Assembly: GCA_021774965.1 (NCBI GenBank)
Contig: JAJFIL010000259.1
Location: 1 to 54,083 of the forward strand
Source of the DNA: Alphaproteobacteria bacterium
GTDB taxonomy: Bacteria; Pseudomonadota; Alphaproteobacteria; JAJFIK01
DNA: 54,083 nucleotides
Direction: 5' to 3'
Under the pieces are notes generated by a model. The model saw only the letters and a list, made by a program, of their open reading frames with translations. It was not told the origin of the DNA and made no database searches. Shown one piece after another: positions 14,900 through 25,298 of this stretch. Each line of letters begins with the position of its first letter. Within the stretch, counting starts at the first letter, position 1. The position numbers and the translations under genes were made by a program.

Positions 14900-14935
14900 G
14901 CACCTATAATATTACGTCCGAGGAAGGGGCAAATC

Positions 14936-15982
14936 ATGGGTAAAAAATACAATAGTATTCTGGAGACCGTTGGCCATACGCCAGTGATCAAGCTCAACAG
15001 GCTCGCGCCGGACGGCGTGAACGTTTACGTGAAAATGGAAGCGTTCAACCCCATGGGCTCGGTCAAGGATCGATTGGCGCTGGGCGTTATCGAGGCGGCG
15101 GAAAAATCCGGCGCGCTGAAGCCGGGTCAGACGGTGATCGAGGCGACGTCTGGAAACACTGGCATCGGCCTTGCCATGGTGTGTGCGGCCAAAGGCTATC
15201 CGCTTATTATCGTCATGGCGGAAAGTTTCTCTGTGGAACGGCGCAAGCTGATGCGGTTCTTGGGCGCGAAGGTAGTGCTGACCCCTGCCCCGCTGAAAGG
15301 CACCGGCATGGTGCGCAAGGTTGAAGAACTGGCCAAGGAACATAATGCTTTCTATACGCATCAGTTCGAGAACGAGGCCAACGCTGACACCCACGCCGCC
15401 ACCACGGCACCGGAAATTCTGGAAGCCTTCGCTGGCGAGAAACTGGATTACTGGGTTACGGGCACCGGCACCGGCGGCACGCTAAAGGGTGTTGCCCGCG
15501 TTCTTCGCGAGCAAAGCCCTGAGACAAAAATCATTGTGTGCGAGCCAGAGAACGCACAAATCATGGGCGGTGGGCACGTTCAAAAGCGCAACGAGGATGG
15601 CTCCGCCGCTGAAAGCCACCCGGACTTTAACCCCCACATGGTGCAAGGCTGGACGCCTGATTTCGTGCCCAAACTGGCAGGGGATGTGTTGGACGCAGGC
15701 TGGATGGACGAGCTATTGCCCATAACCGGCACGGACGGAATCGCCATGTCTCAGGAGCTGGCCCGACAAGAAGGCATGTTCGTGGGCATCTCTGCCGGGG
15801 CCACGGTGGCGGGAGCATTACGCATTGCAGAAAAGGCAGCGCCGGGCAGCAACATCCTGGCCATGCTGCCGGATACCGGCGAGCGTTATCTCTCAACGCC
15901 GCTGTTTGGCGAGATCGAAGCGGAGATGGACGCAGAAGAATTAGAGCTTTCCCGCTCCACCCCTTTTGCACAATTTGAATAG
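14936..15982 (+). CDS. cysK: Cysteine synthase A (O-acetylserine sulfhydrylase)
   Basis: A 348-residue PLP-dependent cytosolic enzyme making cysteine from O-acetylserine and sulfide. Lys44 in NPMGSVKDRLA binds PLP; TSGNTGIGLA (71-80) grips the substrate carboxylate; GTGTGGTLKGVAR binds the PLP phosphate. The protein is slightly longer than E. coli CysK, with an extra acidic C-terminal tail (EIEAEMDAEELELSR). GGAAGGGG lies before the ATG. It follows the homocysteine methyltransferase and converges on the RND transporter with only 12 bases between stops. A cystathionine-synthase-like activity is possible but less likely. Confidence 0.93.
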   Translation: MGKKYNSILETVGHTPVIKLNRLAPDGVNVYVKMEAFNPMGSVKDRLALGVIEAAEKSGALKPGQTVIEATSGNTGIGLAMVCAAKGYPLIIVMAESFSVERRKLMRFLGAKVVLTPAPLKGTGMVRKVEELAKEHNAFYTHQFENEANADTHAATTAPEILEAFAGEKLDYWVTGTGTGGTLKGVARVLREQSPETKIIVCEPENAQIMGGGHVQKRNEDGSAAESHPDFNPHMVQGWTPDFVPKLAGDVLDAGWMDELLPITGTDGIAMSQELARQEGMFVGISAGATVAGALRIAEKAAPGSNILAMLPDTGERYLSTPLFGEIEAEMDAEELELSRSTPFAQFE

Positions 15983-15994
15983 CGCGCAGATCGA

Positions 15995-18343
15995 CTAGAG
16001 ACTTTCTCCACCTGCCGCGTTTGCTCCTTTGCGGAGACAAGTGCGGCAGGTGCAGATCTTCTCCCGGTCCAGGACCATCAACAGAGCGGGCAGTAAAAAA
16101 AAGTCCAACGCAAGGGCGATACTCACCGTCATCACTGTGAGCATGCCGGTTTGCCAGTTGAGCAGAAAATCTGAAAACATCAGCACAGAGAACCCCGCGA
16201 CCAACACAACGGTGGTCGTGATCAACGCATGGCCCACATGGGCAAAGGCAAAGCGAATACCGTCATGTACACTCAGGCGATGTTCCCGGCGCGCGCGATT
16301 ATACTTGGACAAAAAGTGCACCGTGTCATCCACCACCAGGCCAAGCGTCATGGCGGAGATGGCAGAAGCCACCACCCCGATCTGCCCTACAAACACCGCC
16401 CAGATGCCAAAGGTAATGACCACCGGCAGCACATTGGGCAACAGGCTGAGAAGCCCAAGACTGATGCTGCGCAAGGCAATCATCAACGTCAGCGAGATCA
16501 GAAGGAACGCCACCGCAGTGCCCCACAGCATGGAATTGATGGTGCGCTTGGACGAAAAAGCAAACATCACCGCCGTGCCGCTGGCCTCCGAGGCTGTGGC
16601 AGTGGTGAGGTTCGCCGCTGCCCAGATTTCGCTGCGAGCCTTAAGCGCCCTCGTATCAGCGCTGGAAATATCGCCCAAGGTTACGGTGAGCCGGGTCGCG
16701 GATTTATCGAAGCTGACTTGGGAGTTAAGATCAAGGCCGTAGGGCAGCGAGAGCTCATAGAGCAAAAGGTATTGTGCCGCCAGATCGCTTGCCTCGGGCA
16801 GCCGGTAGTAGGCTTCATCGTCCTCATGCATGGATCGGTTGAGTCGCCGCATCACATCGGCAAAGTGATCCACGTGAGTTATCTCGGGCTGAGCTTCCAG
16901 CCAATCTGCAAACAGATCTACATCTGCCAGATAGGCAGGGTCTGTCACCTGCCCCGGGCCCGCTGCGGCAAGGGAGAAATCCATCCGATAGGGGCCTGCA
17001 AGGTGCTCTGTTATAAAATCCGTATCCTGACGGATTTCCGTACGCTCCCCAAACCACTCGATGACTTGATCGTCAAGGCGATTTGTTGGCACTAGAGATG
17101 TGAACACAATGGCAATGACAGCAGTTGTGCCCAAAATGGGCCAGCGATGGGTTATGACAAAATCGCTGAAACGCGCGAGCGCGCCCTGCTCTCCCTTCAG
17201 GGGCGTGCCTTTGCCCCAAGGCAAGTAGCTCAATACCGCAGGCAGAAACGTCATGGACGCCGCCCACGCAAACACCACGCCGATGGCAGTGATATTGCCC
17301 AGATCATGAAACGGCGGAGAGGCGGAAAAATTCAGGCTCACAAAGCCGATCAAGGTGGTAAGACTGGTCAGGAATATCGGCTCCAGGTTCACATGCATGG
17401 CCTGGGTGAGGGCTTCGCCCTTGGTCGCCCCATCTCGGCGCACTTCCTGGGCCGTGGAAATGAAATGCACTGAATCCGCCACCGCCAGGGTCAGCACCAC
17501 AATGGGGGAGATTACCGAAGCGGTGGTGAGCGTGATGCCAATCCCTGCAGCTATTCCCATGGCCCCCACCGCAGCGACGGTGATGACCAGGCTGGCCGCA
17601 AACATGGCGGGTACGGATCGTAACAATACGGCCAGAATGCTCAGCAAGATGAGATAGATCAGCGGTGACAACATGCCAAGATCCCGAAGCGTCATTTCAT
17701 CCAACGAACGACTGATCGCAGCGGTGCCGGTCAACGCCACTTGAAGGCCAGGATTTGCCTCTTCCAACTCGGCCATTAAGACACGCGCGGCGTCCACGGA
17801 CTGAGGTACGTGCTCGCGATGGTCCGCACCCGGAAAATTGAGGGTGATCAAGATACCCGCAGCGCGACCGTTGTCGGAGATAAGCCGATTGACCAATGCG
17901 GGCTCGCCAAGGGCGATGTTACGAATGCGGGCGATCTCTGCGGGGGCAAGCCCGGCGGCATTTTCCACGAGATTACCTATGTTGAGATCATCGCCCAAGG
18001 CTTCTATGTGTTGGAAATTGATGAGGGAATCTACGCGGGCTGCATGGGGAATTTGCCAGGTAGCTTCGGTCACCTCCTCCAGCAGCAACAGCACCTCTGG
18101 CTCAAAGATGGACCCTGCGCCAGGCTGTAGCGCAATGAAGAGCGTGTCATCGCCCGTATAGGTGCGCTCAATTTCCTGGTAGGCCAACAGCTCGGGATTG
18201 TCCGCGGCAAAGTAAACCCGATAGTCGCTGGAAAATTCCGTCTCCCGCCATGCGACCCAACCCAGCGCCACGGTTACCGCCAGCCACGCCAGAACAATGG
18301 CAAGGCGGAACTTCAGGACAAACTGGATTAATCCCTCAGCCAT
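15995..18343 (-). CDS. RND-superfamily (MMPL/SSD-type) membrane transporter
   Basis: A 782-residue inner-membrane exporter with the duplicated RND layout: helix 1 at about residues 10-30, a large periplasmic loop, helices 2-6 with a sterol-sensing-domain-like core (VLTLAVADSVHFIST), a second periplasmic loop, and helices 8-12 with LGLVVDDTVHFLSKYNR. The acidic residues in these helix-4/helix-10-like segments fit proton coupling. The C-terminus carries a CRTCL pair. No membrane-fusion protein or outer-membrane channel is adjacent. This, and the size, points to the lipid/hopanoid-exporter branch rather than tripartite drug pumps. The substrate is unknown. Confidence 0.88.
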   Translation of the reverse strand: MAEGLIQFVLKFRLAIVLAWLAVTVALGWVAWRETEFSSDYRVYFAADNPELLAYQEIERTYTGDDTLFIALQPGAGSIFEPEVLLLLEEVTEATWQIPHAARVDSLINFQHIEALGDDLNIGNLVENAAGLAPAEIARIRNIALGEPALVNRLISDNGRAAGILITLNFPGADHREHVPQSVDAARVLMAELEEANPGLQVALTGTAAISRSLDEMTLRDLGMLSPLIYLILLSILAVLLRSVPAMFAASLVITVAAVGAMGIAAGIGITLTTASVISPIVVLTLAVADSVHFISTAQEVRRDGATKGEALTQAMHVNLEPIFLTSLTTLIGFVSLNFSASPPFHDLGNITAIGVVFAWAASMTFLPAVLSYLPWGKGTPLKGEQGALARFSDFVITHRWPILGTTAVIAIVFTSLVPTNRLDDQVIEWFGERTEIRQDTDFITEHLAGPYRMDFSLAAAGPGQVTDPAYLADVDLFADWLEAQPEITHVDHFADVMRRLNRSMHEDDEAYYRLPEASDLAAQYLLLYELSLPYGLDLNSQVSFDKSATRLTVTLGDISSADTRALKARSEIWAAANLTTATASEASGTAVMFAFSSKRTINSMLWGTAVAFLLISLTLMIALRSISLGLLSLLPNVLPVVITFGIWAVFVGQIGVVASAISAMTLGLVVDDTVHFLSKYNRARREHRLSVHDGIRFAFAHVGHALITTTVVLVAGFSVLMFSDFLLNWQTGMLTVMTVSIALALDFFLLPALLMVLDREKICTCRTCLRKGANAAGGESL

Positions 18344-18447
18344 GGAGCTTTCCCTTAGCCGCGCTTCACGATGTGCTCAAGATAGACATTCCAGTGGCAG
18401 GAAGGTCAAGGACTCAGCCCCGCCCTCTATCTCTCACCCTCAATCCC

Positions 18448-19416
18448 TCAGCCAAACGCATCAACGCCGGTAAGTTCTGCTGATAAGGCCCAGAGCTTAT
18501 CGGCGTCGCCTTTGTCGGTGGCATGGGCATCCACACCACCATAGCGGTTGGGCGTATCTGTGATGGCAGCGGCGATATTGCAGTCTTCGCAATAGACCCC
18601 GCCCATACCGTCAAGCATCGGTGAGGTGGCGGCCCAGCACGTGGTGGACGCCCCTTCTTCGGGGGATTTGAACAGCTCGTTCACCTTGCCGTCTTCATCC
18701 ATCCAGCCTGCTGCGATCATCTCTTCTTTTGGCAAATGACGTTGCAGCGGTGTCATGATACCGCCGGGATGCACGGCAAAGGCCCGCACGCCGTCCTTTT
18801 GCCCGCGCGCATCAAGCCCCACGGCGAACAGACTGTTCGCGGTTTTGGCCTGGCCATAGGCCACCCATTTCTCATAGAGCGAGGTCTCAAACTGTGGATC
18901 GTCAAAACGTATTGGGGACAATTTGTGCCCCGTGGAGCTGAGCGACACCACGCGGGCCCCGCCGCCACCGGCTTTCAGCGCAGGCCAGAGCCTATTCACA
19001 AGGGCGTAATGCCCCAGATGATTGATGCCAAACTGTGATTCCCACCCCGGGCCAACGCGGGCTTCAGGGCAGGCCATGACGGCGGCATTGTTGATCAAGA
19101 TATCAATGGAACGACCGCTCTCCAAAAACCGCGTGGCGAAAGCTTCAACGCTTGCCTGATCTCCGAGATCCAACTCGTCCACCTCGACATTGCCTTTGAT
19201 GCCTGCGAGTTCAGCCTTGGCATGATCCGGGCGGCGCGCCGGCACGATAACGTTCGCACCTGCTCCGGCAAAGGCGCGGGTGGTTTCCAGGCCCAAGCCT
19301 GAGTAGCCGCCTGTGATCACGACTAATTTGCCTCTAAGGTCTGCGCCCGCAACCACTTCTTTTGCGGTGCTGCGATAACCAAATTCAGATTCAATAGGGA
19401 TTTGTTCCGTAGGCAA
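18448..19416 (-). CDS. Short-chain dehydrogenase/reductase (SDR)
   Basis: A 322-residue NAD(P)-dependent oxidoreductase. The cofactor loop is TGGYSGLG (35-42), followed by NNAAV (109-113), a serine near 160 and the catalytic pair Tyr187/Lys191 in YGQAK. It resembles retinol-dehydrogenase/protochlorophyllide-reductase-like SDRs in length and order; the substrate is unknown. I choose a TTG start at 19416 because GAGGAGAG lies immediately upstream. The longer in-frame ATG start at 19464 would put that site inside the gene and add 16 residues of non-SDR sequence. Confidence 0.9.
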   Translation of the reverse strand: MPTEQIPIESEFGYRSTAKEVVAGADLRGKLVVITGGYSGLGLETTRAFAGAGANVIVPARRPDHAKAELAGIKGNVEVDELDLGDQASVEAFATRFLESGRSIDILINNAAVMACPEARVGPGWESQFGINHLGHYALVNRLWPALKAGGGGARVVSLSSTGHKLSPIRFDDPQFETSLYEKWVAYGQAKTANSLFAVGLDARGQKDGVRAFAVHPGGIMTPLQRHLPKEEMIAAGWMDEDGKVNELFKSPEEGASTTCWAATSPMLDGMGGVYCEDCNIAAAITDTPNRYGGVDAHATDKGDADKLWALSAELTGVDAFG

Positions 19417-19544
19417 ATTATCTCTCCTCGACTGATCAGGGTTGGGTCCCCGACATGCGACCATCCTGTCGCGCTTTTACTGCTTTCGCAAGCCTGCTGT
19501 GACGCAAGAGGGCTGAGCCAGACGGGAGAGAGAATTATGCTGCG

Positions 19545-20711
19545 CTAAATGCCCGCTGCTGCAAACATCAGTACATCCGGCAGCTCAAGCCGCAAATCGG
19601 CCGTGAAGGTGGAGCCTTTGCCTAACTCACTTGAGACTGATATCTCCCCGTTCATAGCCCCGGCAAGGCTACGGCAAATGGTCAGGCCCAATCCAGTCCC
19701 CCCATGAGTGCGCGATACGGTTTGGTCTGCTTGAGTAAACGGATCAAAGATCTTCGCCTGATGTTCCTCTGATAGACCAGGCCCTGTGTCGGCAACAGAG
19801 ATATTCAGATTATAAAACCCTCCGCCCCATTCGCCAGAGACTTTCACGCTTACCTGGCCATTTTCTGTGAACTTGTTTGCATTGCCGATCAAGTTATCGA
19901 GGATTTGCCTGACGCGTAGCGGATCCCCAATCAGCGAGGGTTCCAGATTTGGGTCTAGTTCCACACTAAACTCAACTTGATCATCAAACTGGTACTCCCA
20001 GAAATTTTCCATCTCAGAGAAAACTTGCACAACATCAAATTCCTGAATTTCCAAATCAAGCTTGCCCGCTTCAATCTTGGAGATGTCCAATATTTCGTTC
20101 AGCAGGTGAAGTAGTTTGTCCCCACTTTCGCGGACGTACCCAAGCATTCTGTGAGTTTCGGTGCTTTGTTCCCCATGCTGCATCAGGTCCGTAAACCCGA
20201 TTATGCCGTTGAGAGGCGTTCGAACTTCATGGCTTATAGTGGCGAGAAACTCTGACTTGGCAGTATTGGCGGCCTCTGCCTTTCGCAGGGCTACTGTAAG
20301 GTCCCGCTCCAGCTTGTGTCGATGAACCAGCTCGTCCTTGTATTTGTCCCTGGCTTCGGTGGTTTGGCGCACCAGCTGAACCAGCCATTCAGTGGCATAC
20401 GCAAACCCAGCCAGAACCGGCAACGCGATGAGAACGGTAACCGGCCCTGCAATCTTCTGGTTAATAATTCCCATGGTTTCGTGGGCGGCCTCCATCCCTA
20501 CGAAGATAGGCAGGACATCGCATACAAAGACTCGCACGCCGAGATAGACCAGCCCTAACGAAAATCCGACGCCCGAAAGGATCAGACCTATTGGCCTGCC
20601 GAACGAGGCAAGGTCCTTGTACCGCGTTATGCAAAACCACAATCCGACTCCCAATGCAGCCGCAGCAGTCGACTGCAAGAGTATTGCTATCCAATGATCC
20701 AAACCTGACAT
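19545..20711 (-). CDS. Membrane sensor histidine kinase, paralogue A
   Basis: A 388-residue histidine kinase. Residues ~5-110 form a membrane domain of three or four helices without a recognisable periplasmic sensor. A short coiled coil leads to HisKA with phospho-acceptor His161 ([10 protein letters not shown]), then HATPase_c with the N box around Asn273-Asn279, the Asp308 loop DTGPGL and GGTGLGL (337-343). There is no receiver domain. AAGGAG just before the ATG at 20711 fixes the start. It is a clear paralogue of the next gene upstream on the same strand, and no response regulator is adjacent, so the partner is encoded elsewhere. Confidence 0.93.
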   Translation of the reverse strand: MSGLDHWIAILLQSTAAAALGVGLWFCITRYKDLASFGRPIGLILSGVGFSLGLVYLGVRVFVCDVLPIFVGMEAAHETMGIINQKIAGPVTVLIALPVLAGFAYATEWLVQLVRQTTEARDKYKDELVHRHKLERDLTVALRKAEAANTAKSEFLATISHEVRTPLNGIIGFTDLMQHGEQSTETHRMLGYVRESGDKLLHLLNEILDISKIEAGKLDLEIQEFDVVQVFSEMENFWEYQFDDQVEFSVELDPNLEPSLIGDPLRVRQILDNLIGNANKFTENGQVSVKVSGEWGGGFYNLNISVADTGPGLSEEHQAKIFDPFTQADQTVSRTHGGTGLGLTICRSLAGAMNGEISVSSELGKGSTFTADLRLELPDVLMFAAAGI

Positions 20712-20785
20712 TCTCACTCCTTGGGAGACACTCTCGCCACGTCATTCTGGCGGGGCGTGCATCCAATCTCACGCAATATGCAAGC

Positions 20786-21952
20786 TCAGCTCGCTAGTAA
20801 TCGTCCCACTTCGTCCGGGCGGGCCAACATCAAGAAAACACTGAACACCGAGCCTTTGCCGCGTTCGCTCGTCACTTCAATCTCTCCACCCATTTGCTCC
20901 GCAAGGCTGTGGCAGATGGTAAGTCCCAGTCCGGTGCCGCCATAGGCCCGCGTAACTGACTGATCGGCCTGGGTGAAGGGCTCAAATATCTTGGATTGTT
21001 GCGAAGGGGAAAGGCCGATACCAGTGTCGGCAACTGATAGGCGAAGCGCATAGTCTTCCCCAAACTCCTCTCCCTCAATGCTGAGGGTGACCGACCCCTG
21101 GCTGGTAAACTTCTGGGCATTGCCAACCAGGTTGTCGATAATCTGCCGAAGGCGAAGCTCATCGCCAACCAAGGAGCTCTGTAAATTTGGGCCGACCTTC
21201 ACACAAAACTCGACTTGATCGTCAAACTGATCTCGCCAAAAATCTTCTACATCTGTGATCGTCTTGGAAAGATCAAACTCCTGGCAATCCAATTCCATTT
21301 TGCCCGCTTCGATTTTCGAGACATCCAGAATTTCGTTCAGCAGGTTGAGCAAAATGTCACCACCTTCCCGAATCAGCTCATGCATCCGCTGGGTTTCCTC
21401 ATCATGCTCACCCATCAGTAAGACATCGGAAAACCCGATGACGCTGTTGAGCGGTGTGCGCACTTCGTGACTGATGGTGGCAAGGAACTCTGACTTGACT
21501 TCATTGGCGGCCTCAGCATTTTGGAGCGCTTGGGAAAGCTCCACTTCCAGTTTCTGTCGACGTTTGAGCTCGGCCTCAAGCTGGCGGGTCGTTTCATCCT
21601 GCCCTTCCACCAATCGGACCAACCACTCCATCGCCAGGAAATACCCTATGAGAAAGGGCAAGGACGTGATCAGGACGACGGGAACAGTGAGATGCAAATT
21701 GATGAAGGTGAATACCGCAAGCGCCTGCTCAGGGCTTGCGAACGTTGCCAAACCATAGACCACAAAGATTCGGGTAATAACGAATGCAAACCCTAGAGAG
21801 ACGGCGGCACCTGAGAGCAGCAACCCCACGGGGTTCCCATAGGGCTTGAGCTTTCTATAGCGCGTGAAGCAGAACCAAATAGCAGTGCCGCATAGCGCAA
21901 CACCGCACACCTGCATCAAAAGTATTTCCCAGAAAGCGAACCCTTGCATCAT
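20786..21952 (-). CDS. Membrane sensor histidine kinase, paralogue B
   Basis: A 388-residue kinase with the same architecture as its neighbour: N-terminal hydrophobic domain (about residues 8-112), coiled coil, HisKA with His162 in [13 protein letters not shown], then HATPase_c with DNLVGNAQKF, DTGIGL and GGTGLGL. Shared stretches such as [24 protein letters not shown] and PFTQADQ show that the two genes arose by tandem duplication. It is the upstream member of the pair (74 bases to the next start) and probably cotranscribed. The membrane domains have diverged more than the kinase cores, suggesting different signals feeding a common output. Confidence 0.93.
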   Translation of the reverse strand: MMQGFAFWEILLMQVCGVALCGTAIWFCFTRYRKLKPYGNPVGLLLSGAAVSLGFAFVITRIFVVYGLATFASPEQALAVFTFINLHLTVPVVLITSLPFLIGYFLAMEWLVRLVEGQDETTRQLEAELKRRQKLEVELSQALQNAEAANEVKSEFLATISHEVRTPLNSVIGFSDVLLMGEHDEETQRMHELIREGGDILLNLLNEILDVSKIEAGKMELDCQEFDLSKTITDVEDFWRDQFDDQVEFCVKVGPNLQSSLVGDELRLRQIIDNLVGNAQKFTSQGSVTLSIEGEEFGEDYALRLSVADTGIGLSPSQQSKIFEPFTQADQSVTRAYGGTGLGLTICHSLAEQMGGEIEVTSERGKGSVFSVFLMLARPDEVGRLLAS

Positions 21953-22322
21953 TACCCCTTGGACTCGTGCCCCTTCAGCACGCAGTCCTAGGCTAGAAAG
22001 GCGAGGTTAAGCGCTCCTTGCAAACCGCACGTATTCCGTGTGCGCGCAGATCATTTAGATCAAATACTTCGCATTAGAGTTAACTCGCAGAGGCGTTCTA
22101 TTAAGGCTATACCTGGAAATTCCCGATACGGAACCTTCATCTGTTTCCAGAGACCTCTGGGAGAGTTCAGCCCGAACAGATGGGGCAAAAGGGAGTTCAA
22201 GCCAAACTACGTCATTGCCAGTATGGTCGTGAACCTTTTAGCCCAAATAATGGGCATGGCAGTTTGAGCCACCGACTTCCCTTGATGGGGCGGTCAGCAA
22301 TTCTTCTTGATCCACTTAAGGT
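21953..22322. other. Intergenic region upstream of the kinase pair
   Basis: About 370 bases with no convincing gene on either strand; a 75-codon frame at 22040-22267 has no ribosome site and no family likeness. The promoter of the kinase pair should lie near 21960-22080, and the end of the DUF5916-gene transcript near 22270-22320. No clear terminator hairpin is seen. Confidence 0.45.
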
Positions 22323-24512
22323 TTACCAAAGCATCGTATGACCGATGCGCACCACGGCGGTTGAGACGTTGGAGGTAAAGTCGGAAGGGAAATCGCGGGC
22401 GGGCACATCCGCATTGTGACCAACGGCTATGAAAATCTCCGAACCCGGACGAATTTCCCAGCGAAAGCGAGACAACAGATTCAGATTACCTGATATGTTA
22501 TCGTACTGAACTTCCGTGATCAGCTCCATGTCGGGCTTGGGAGTGATGCTGAAGCTTACGCTGCCCACGTAAATCTCGGTGCGGCCCGTGTCGAACTTGA
22601 TGTTGGTATAGTTGTTTCTGGCCTGTACCGAAAAAACCGGCGACGGACGCCACGAGAATCCAACGCTGGCCTGCCGAAGGCCTCCGCCAAAGAAATCGCC
22701 AACACCGGCATTGAGGAAGGGCGTAACCTTCCAGCCGTTGGAGCCATTCCACCACATATTGAGGCTTTCCATATTGTATTCTCCGGGCGGTATCCAAACG
22801 CCGCCGGGCAGTGAAAAGCCGCTTTCGAGATTCTCAAAACTGCTGTCAATGCCTGCCCCCAAAAAGGTATTGTTGGCAAAATCAAGTTCCGTATTAAGGC
22901 CGACAACTCGGCTTTGAACATGATTATCGAGATCGGTGACCCAGTCCGTCCAGACGACAAACTGATAGAAGTCGAGAAGATCGCCATCCGGACGCCAGCG
23001 ACGCCTCACCCCGGCGTCATGGCTGCGACTTTCCGGACGATTGGCAAATCCCAAGGCGGGGTTGTAGTTCTCTTCGAGGCTTTTGGTGCGTATGCGCCAG
23101 CCAAAGAGATCCGTCGTGTAATCCAGAACACCGCCCCAGGCTTGGCCATGACCGACACCGTCGGAGGTGTAACTGTCGATGAAGAAGGCATCCGCCTCCA
23201 GTATTCCGCCGCCCTCGAAGTTCACCACATGCTGATAGTCAATACCCGCAACAGCATTTTCGGATTGGCCGGATGGGTCGCCATAGGTGAAGATCACGCC
23301 CACGCGGGAGACGTCAAACACCTCATGAGAAGCACGCATGACCGCCAGCACCTGAGGGTCAAGATCATCGCCTTCCCCCATGTAAGTGACCAGTGCGCCG
23401 ACATCCGCCCCGCCCACACGACCGCTGAGTTTGCCGCCGCCCACAAGATCAATGAGCTGACCGTTGGCCCGGCCGATATTGCGAGAAAAGTAGGGCAGAC
23501 CGTTTGAGGGTCCAAAATTGCCGCCGCCGAATTCAAAGATCGCAGCATCCTGCAAAAAGAAATCACGCGTCTCATTTCGGAAAATGCCAAAGCGCGACAA
23601 GCTGACGATACGCTCATCCAGAGGCGTGTCGGAAAAATCTGTATTGACCGTCAAGGTCCCCGTCAGGGACGGCGTGATTTTGTAGAACGCATTACCGCTC
23701 ATATCAAAAATAAGATCGGTCTCACGGCCCTGCTCTGGCCAGATGTGCGTGGCGCGCGCCGTGGCAAAGGCCTGGACTTCTAACCCCAGGCCATTGTCCA
23801 CGCCCGAAATTCCGGTCAGAGTGCCGACTTTCGAGACGTCGAATGTGCCAAGGGTCCGATCAATCTGAGCCCAGCGCATAACCTCGCCATTGCGCGCCAC
23901 ATAGCGCATGGCATCAAAGCCCCAGTCAGAGCCGCCATTGGAATAGGAAAGCTCGCGGAAAGGAATGGCCATCTCGGCGGTCCAACCATTGGCGGTGCGC
24001 GTGGTTCGTGCCTCCCAAATGGCATCCCACTCCCTGATGGTGTTGGAATTGTTCTCCAGTAAGGCATCCCAGCGGGCACCCAAGGGGTGGACCACAAACA
24101 TATAAGCGTCGCGACCGCTTTGGTGGGGGTCCAGAAAGATGCGCACAAAATCATCGACGCCTGTATCGCCATCCCGCTGACGCACATTGGCGGTATAAAA
24201 CTCTGGCCGGGTCTCAATGACCTCAAACGCCACATACAACGTCGTGGCATCAAAGGCGATGCGCACACGGGTGGGCTGACTGGGATCTACATTTTCATCA
24301 GGGGCCACCTGGCGAAAGCCATCGGCGATCTCAGCGCGGGCCCAGACAGGATCATCCAGCACACCATCCATAGTGATGGTCTCACCCGCAGCCAGACGCT
24401 GCGCAGCTAGGGATCGGTCAGAGCCATCCACCGCGTTTTGGGCATATGCCGCTGTGACCGCACCGCTGCCCACAAGCAGGACCGCCGCCAGTATTGATTT
24501 CCACATACACAT
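22323..24512 (-). CDS. Exported CBM9-like / DUF5916 outer-membrane protein
   Basis: A 729-residue protein with a signal peptide (residues 1-25, ending in TAAYAQ). Residues ~40-230 are a carbohydrate-binding-module-9-like sandwich (TMDGVLDDPVWARA, then WTAEMAIPFREL), which often binds sugars or haem-like ligands. The C-terminal ~480 residues have alternating aromatic beta strands typical of the DUF5916 region, probably an outer-membrane barrel, ending in a strand-like HTMLW. The function is unknown; uptake or processing of a polymer at the cell surface is a guess. It is transcribed alone. Confidence 0.85.
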   Translation of the reverse strand: MCMWKSILAAVLLVGSGAVTAAYAQNAVDGSDRSLAAQRLAAGETITMDGVLDDPVWARAEIADGFRQVAPDENVDPSQPTRVRIAFDATTLYVAFEVIETRPEFYTANVRQRDGDTGVDDFVRIFLDPHQSGRDAYMFVVHPLGARWDALLENNSNTIREWDAIWEARTTRTANGWTAEMAIPFRELSYSNGGSDWGFDAMRYVARNGEVMRWAQIDRTLGTFDVSKVGTLTGISGVDNGLGLEVQAFATARATHIWPEQGRETDLIFDMSGNAFYKITPSLTGTLTVNTDFSDTPLDERIVSLSRFGIFRNETRDFFLQDAAIFEFGGGNFGPSNGLPYFSRNIGRANGQLIDLVGGGKLSGRVGGADVGALVTYMGEGDDLDPQVLAVMRASHEVFDVSRVGVIFTYGDPSGQSENAVAGIDYQHVVNFEGGGILEADAFFIDSYTSDGVGHGQAWGGVLDYTTDLFGWRIRTKSLEENYNPALGFANRPESRSHDAGVRRRWRPDGDLLDFYQFVVWTDWVTDLDNHVQSRVVGLNTELDFANNTFLGAGIDSSFENLESGFSLPGGVWIPPGEYNMESLNMWWNGSNGWKVTPFLNAGVGDFFGGGLRQASVGFSWRPSPVFSVQARNNYTNIKFDTGRTEIYVGSVSFSITPKPDMELITEVQYDNISGNLNLLSRFRWEIRPGSEIFIAVGHNADVPARDFPSDFTSNVSTAVVRIGHTMLW

Positions 24513-24762
24513 CAGCCCCTTCGCCTTACAAGCTGACGGTTCCCGGATCGCACAACCCGGGAATAATCCGTTATCGGAGTATCTGGCCGTTCAGCCTGCG
24601 CAGAATACGCAAAGCGATGCCCGTGTCCATAAGGCCTGATATTACATTTTCGTTAGATTTGACCACCATCTGACGACCGCGGTAGCAATCCCGCAGAAAC
24701 ATCCTGCTTTGTCACAATTGACCCCAGCCAACCTGTCCGAAGTTTAATGTGGTAGAAACCAC

Positions 24763-24782
24763 GCGGGGCATGGGAACCCCGC
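24763..24782 (-). terminator. Hairpin terminator downstream of the DUF3467 gene
   Basis: On the minus strand GCGGGG (24777-24782 complement) pairs with CCCCGC (24763-24768 complement) around an 8-base loop, 15 bases past the stop codon, followed by GTGGTTTCT. It is a short G+C stem with a modest T-rich tail, so a plausible intrinsic terminator. Confidence 0.6.
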
Positions 24783-24797
24783 ATTCAAAGGTGTCTC

Positions 24798-25109
24798 TTA
24801 GCTCGCCTTTGGCGGATCAACGTCGATGACACCATAGCGGGCTTCATAATCTTCCAGGGTCTTCCCCAGCACCTGCGCCAGGCGCTTGGCTGCAAAAGGC
24901 GAAAGTATGATGCGATCCGACAGCCCTACGTGAAGTTCCTTTGAAGGAGTGCCGTGCCAATTTTTATGGGTACCAAACAGAAGAGATACCTCTTCCCGTG
25001 TTGCTGTAGTGGTCACCACATTGGCGTAGGAGACGGTGAGATTCGAATCGTCCCACTTGATGGCTGAACCCTGGTTCTTGTCAGTTGGGGTGACGGCGTC
25101 GTCGCTCAT
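24798..25109 (-). CDS. DUF3467 family protein
   Basis: A 103-residue cytosolic protein. The central block SNLTVSYANVVTTTATREEVSLLFGT followed by LSDRIILSPFAAKRLAQVL is characteristic of DUF3467, a small domain widespread in proteobacteria and other bacteria. Its biochemical role is not known. AGGAGAG precedes the ATG. It has its own terminator and is divergent from msrA. Confidence 0.85.
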   Translation of the reverse strand: MSDDAVTPTDKNQGSAIKWDDSNLTVSYANVVTTTATREEVSLLFGTHKNWHGTPSKELHVGLSDRIILSPFAAKRLAQVLGKTLEDYEARYGVIDVDPPKAS

Positions 25110-25298
25110 GAAAATCTCTCCTGAAATCTCGGATAACGTGAAATCGGCGGGCAGTGAACCCTATTGGCTCACGGGATGCAACAGGCAAAAGGAGACTGTT
25201 CTGGGGCCCATTTCATCAACTACGTTACCAGCTATTGCGACAGGACATCGAAAGACCTACCTATCGTGACAAGCACCCAGTTGGAAAGGACAACAGCC

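Noticed and set aside
14936-15982. Calling the cysK gene a cystathionine beta-synthase
   Set aside because: There is no haem or CBS domain, and the motifs and length fit cysteine synthase A better, although it follows a homocysteine enzyme.
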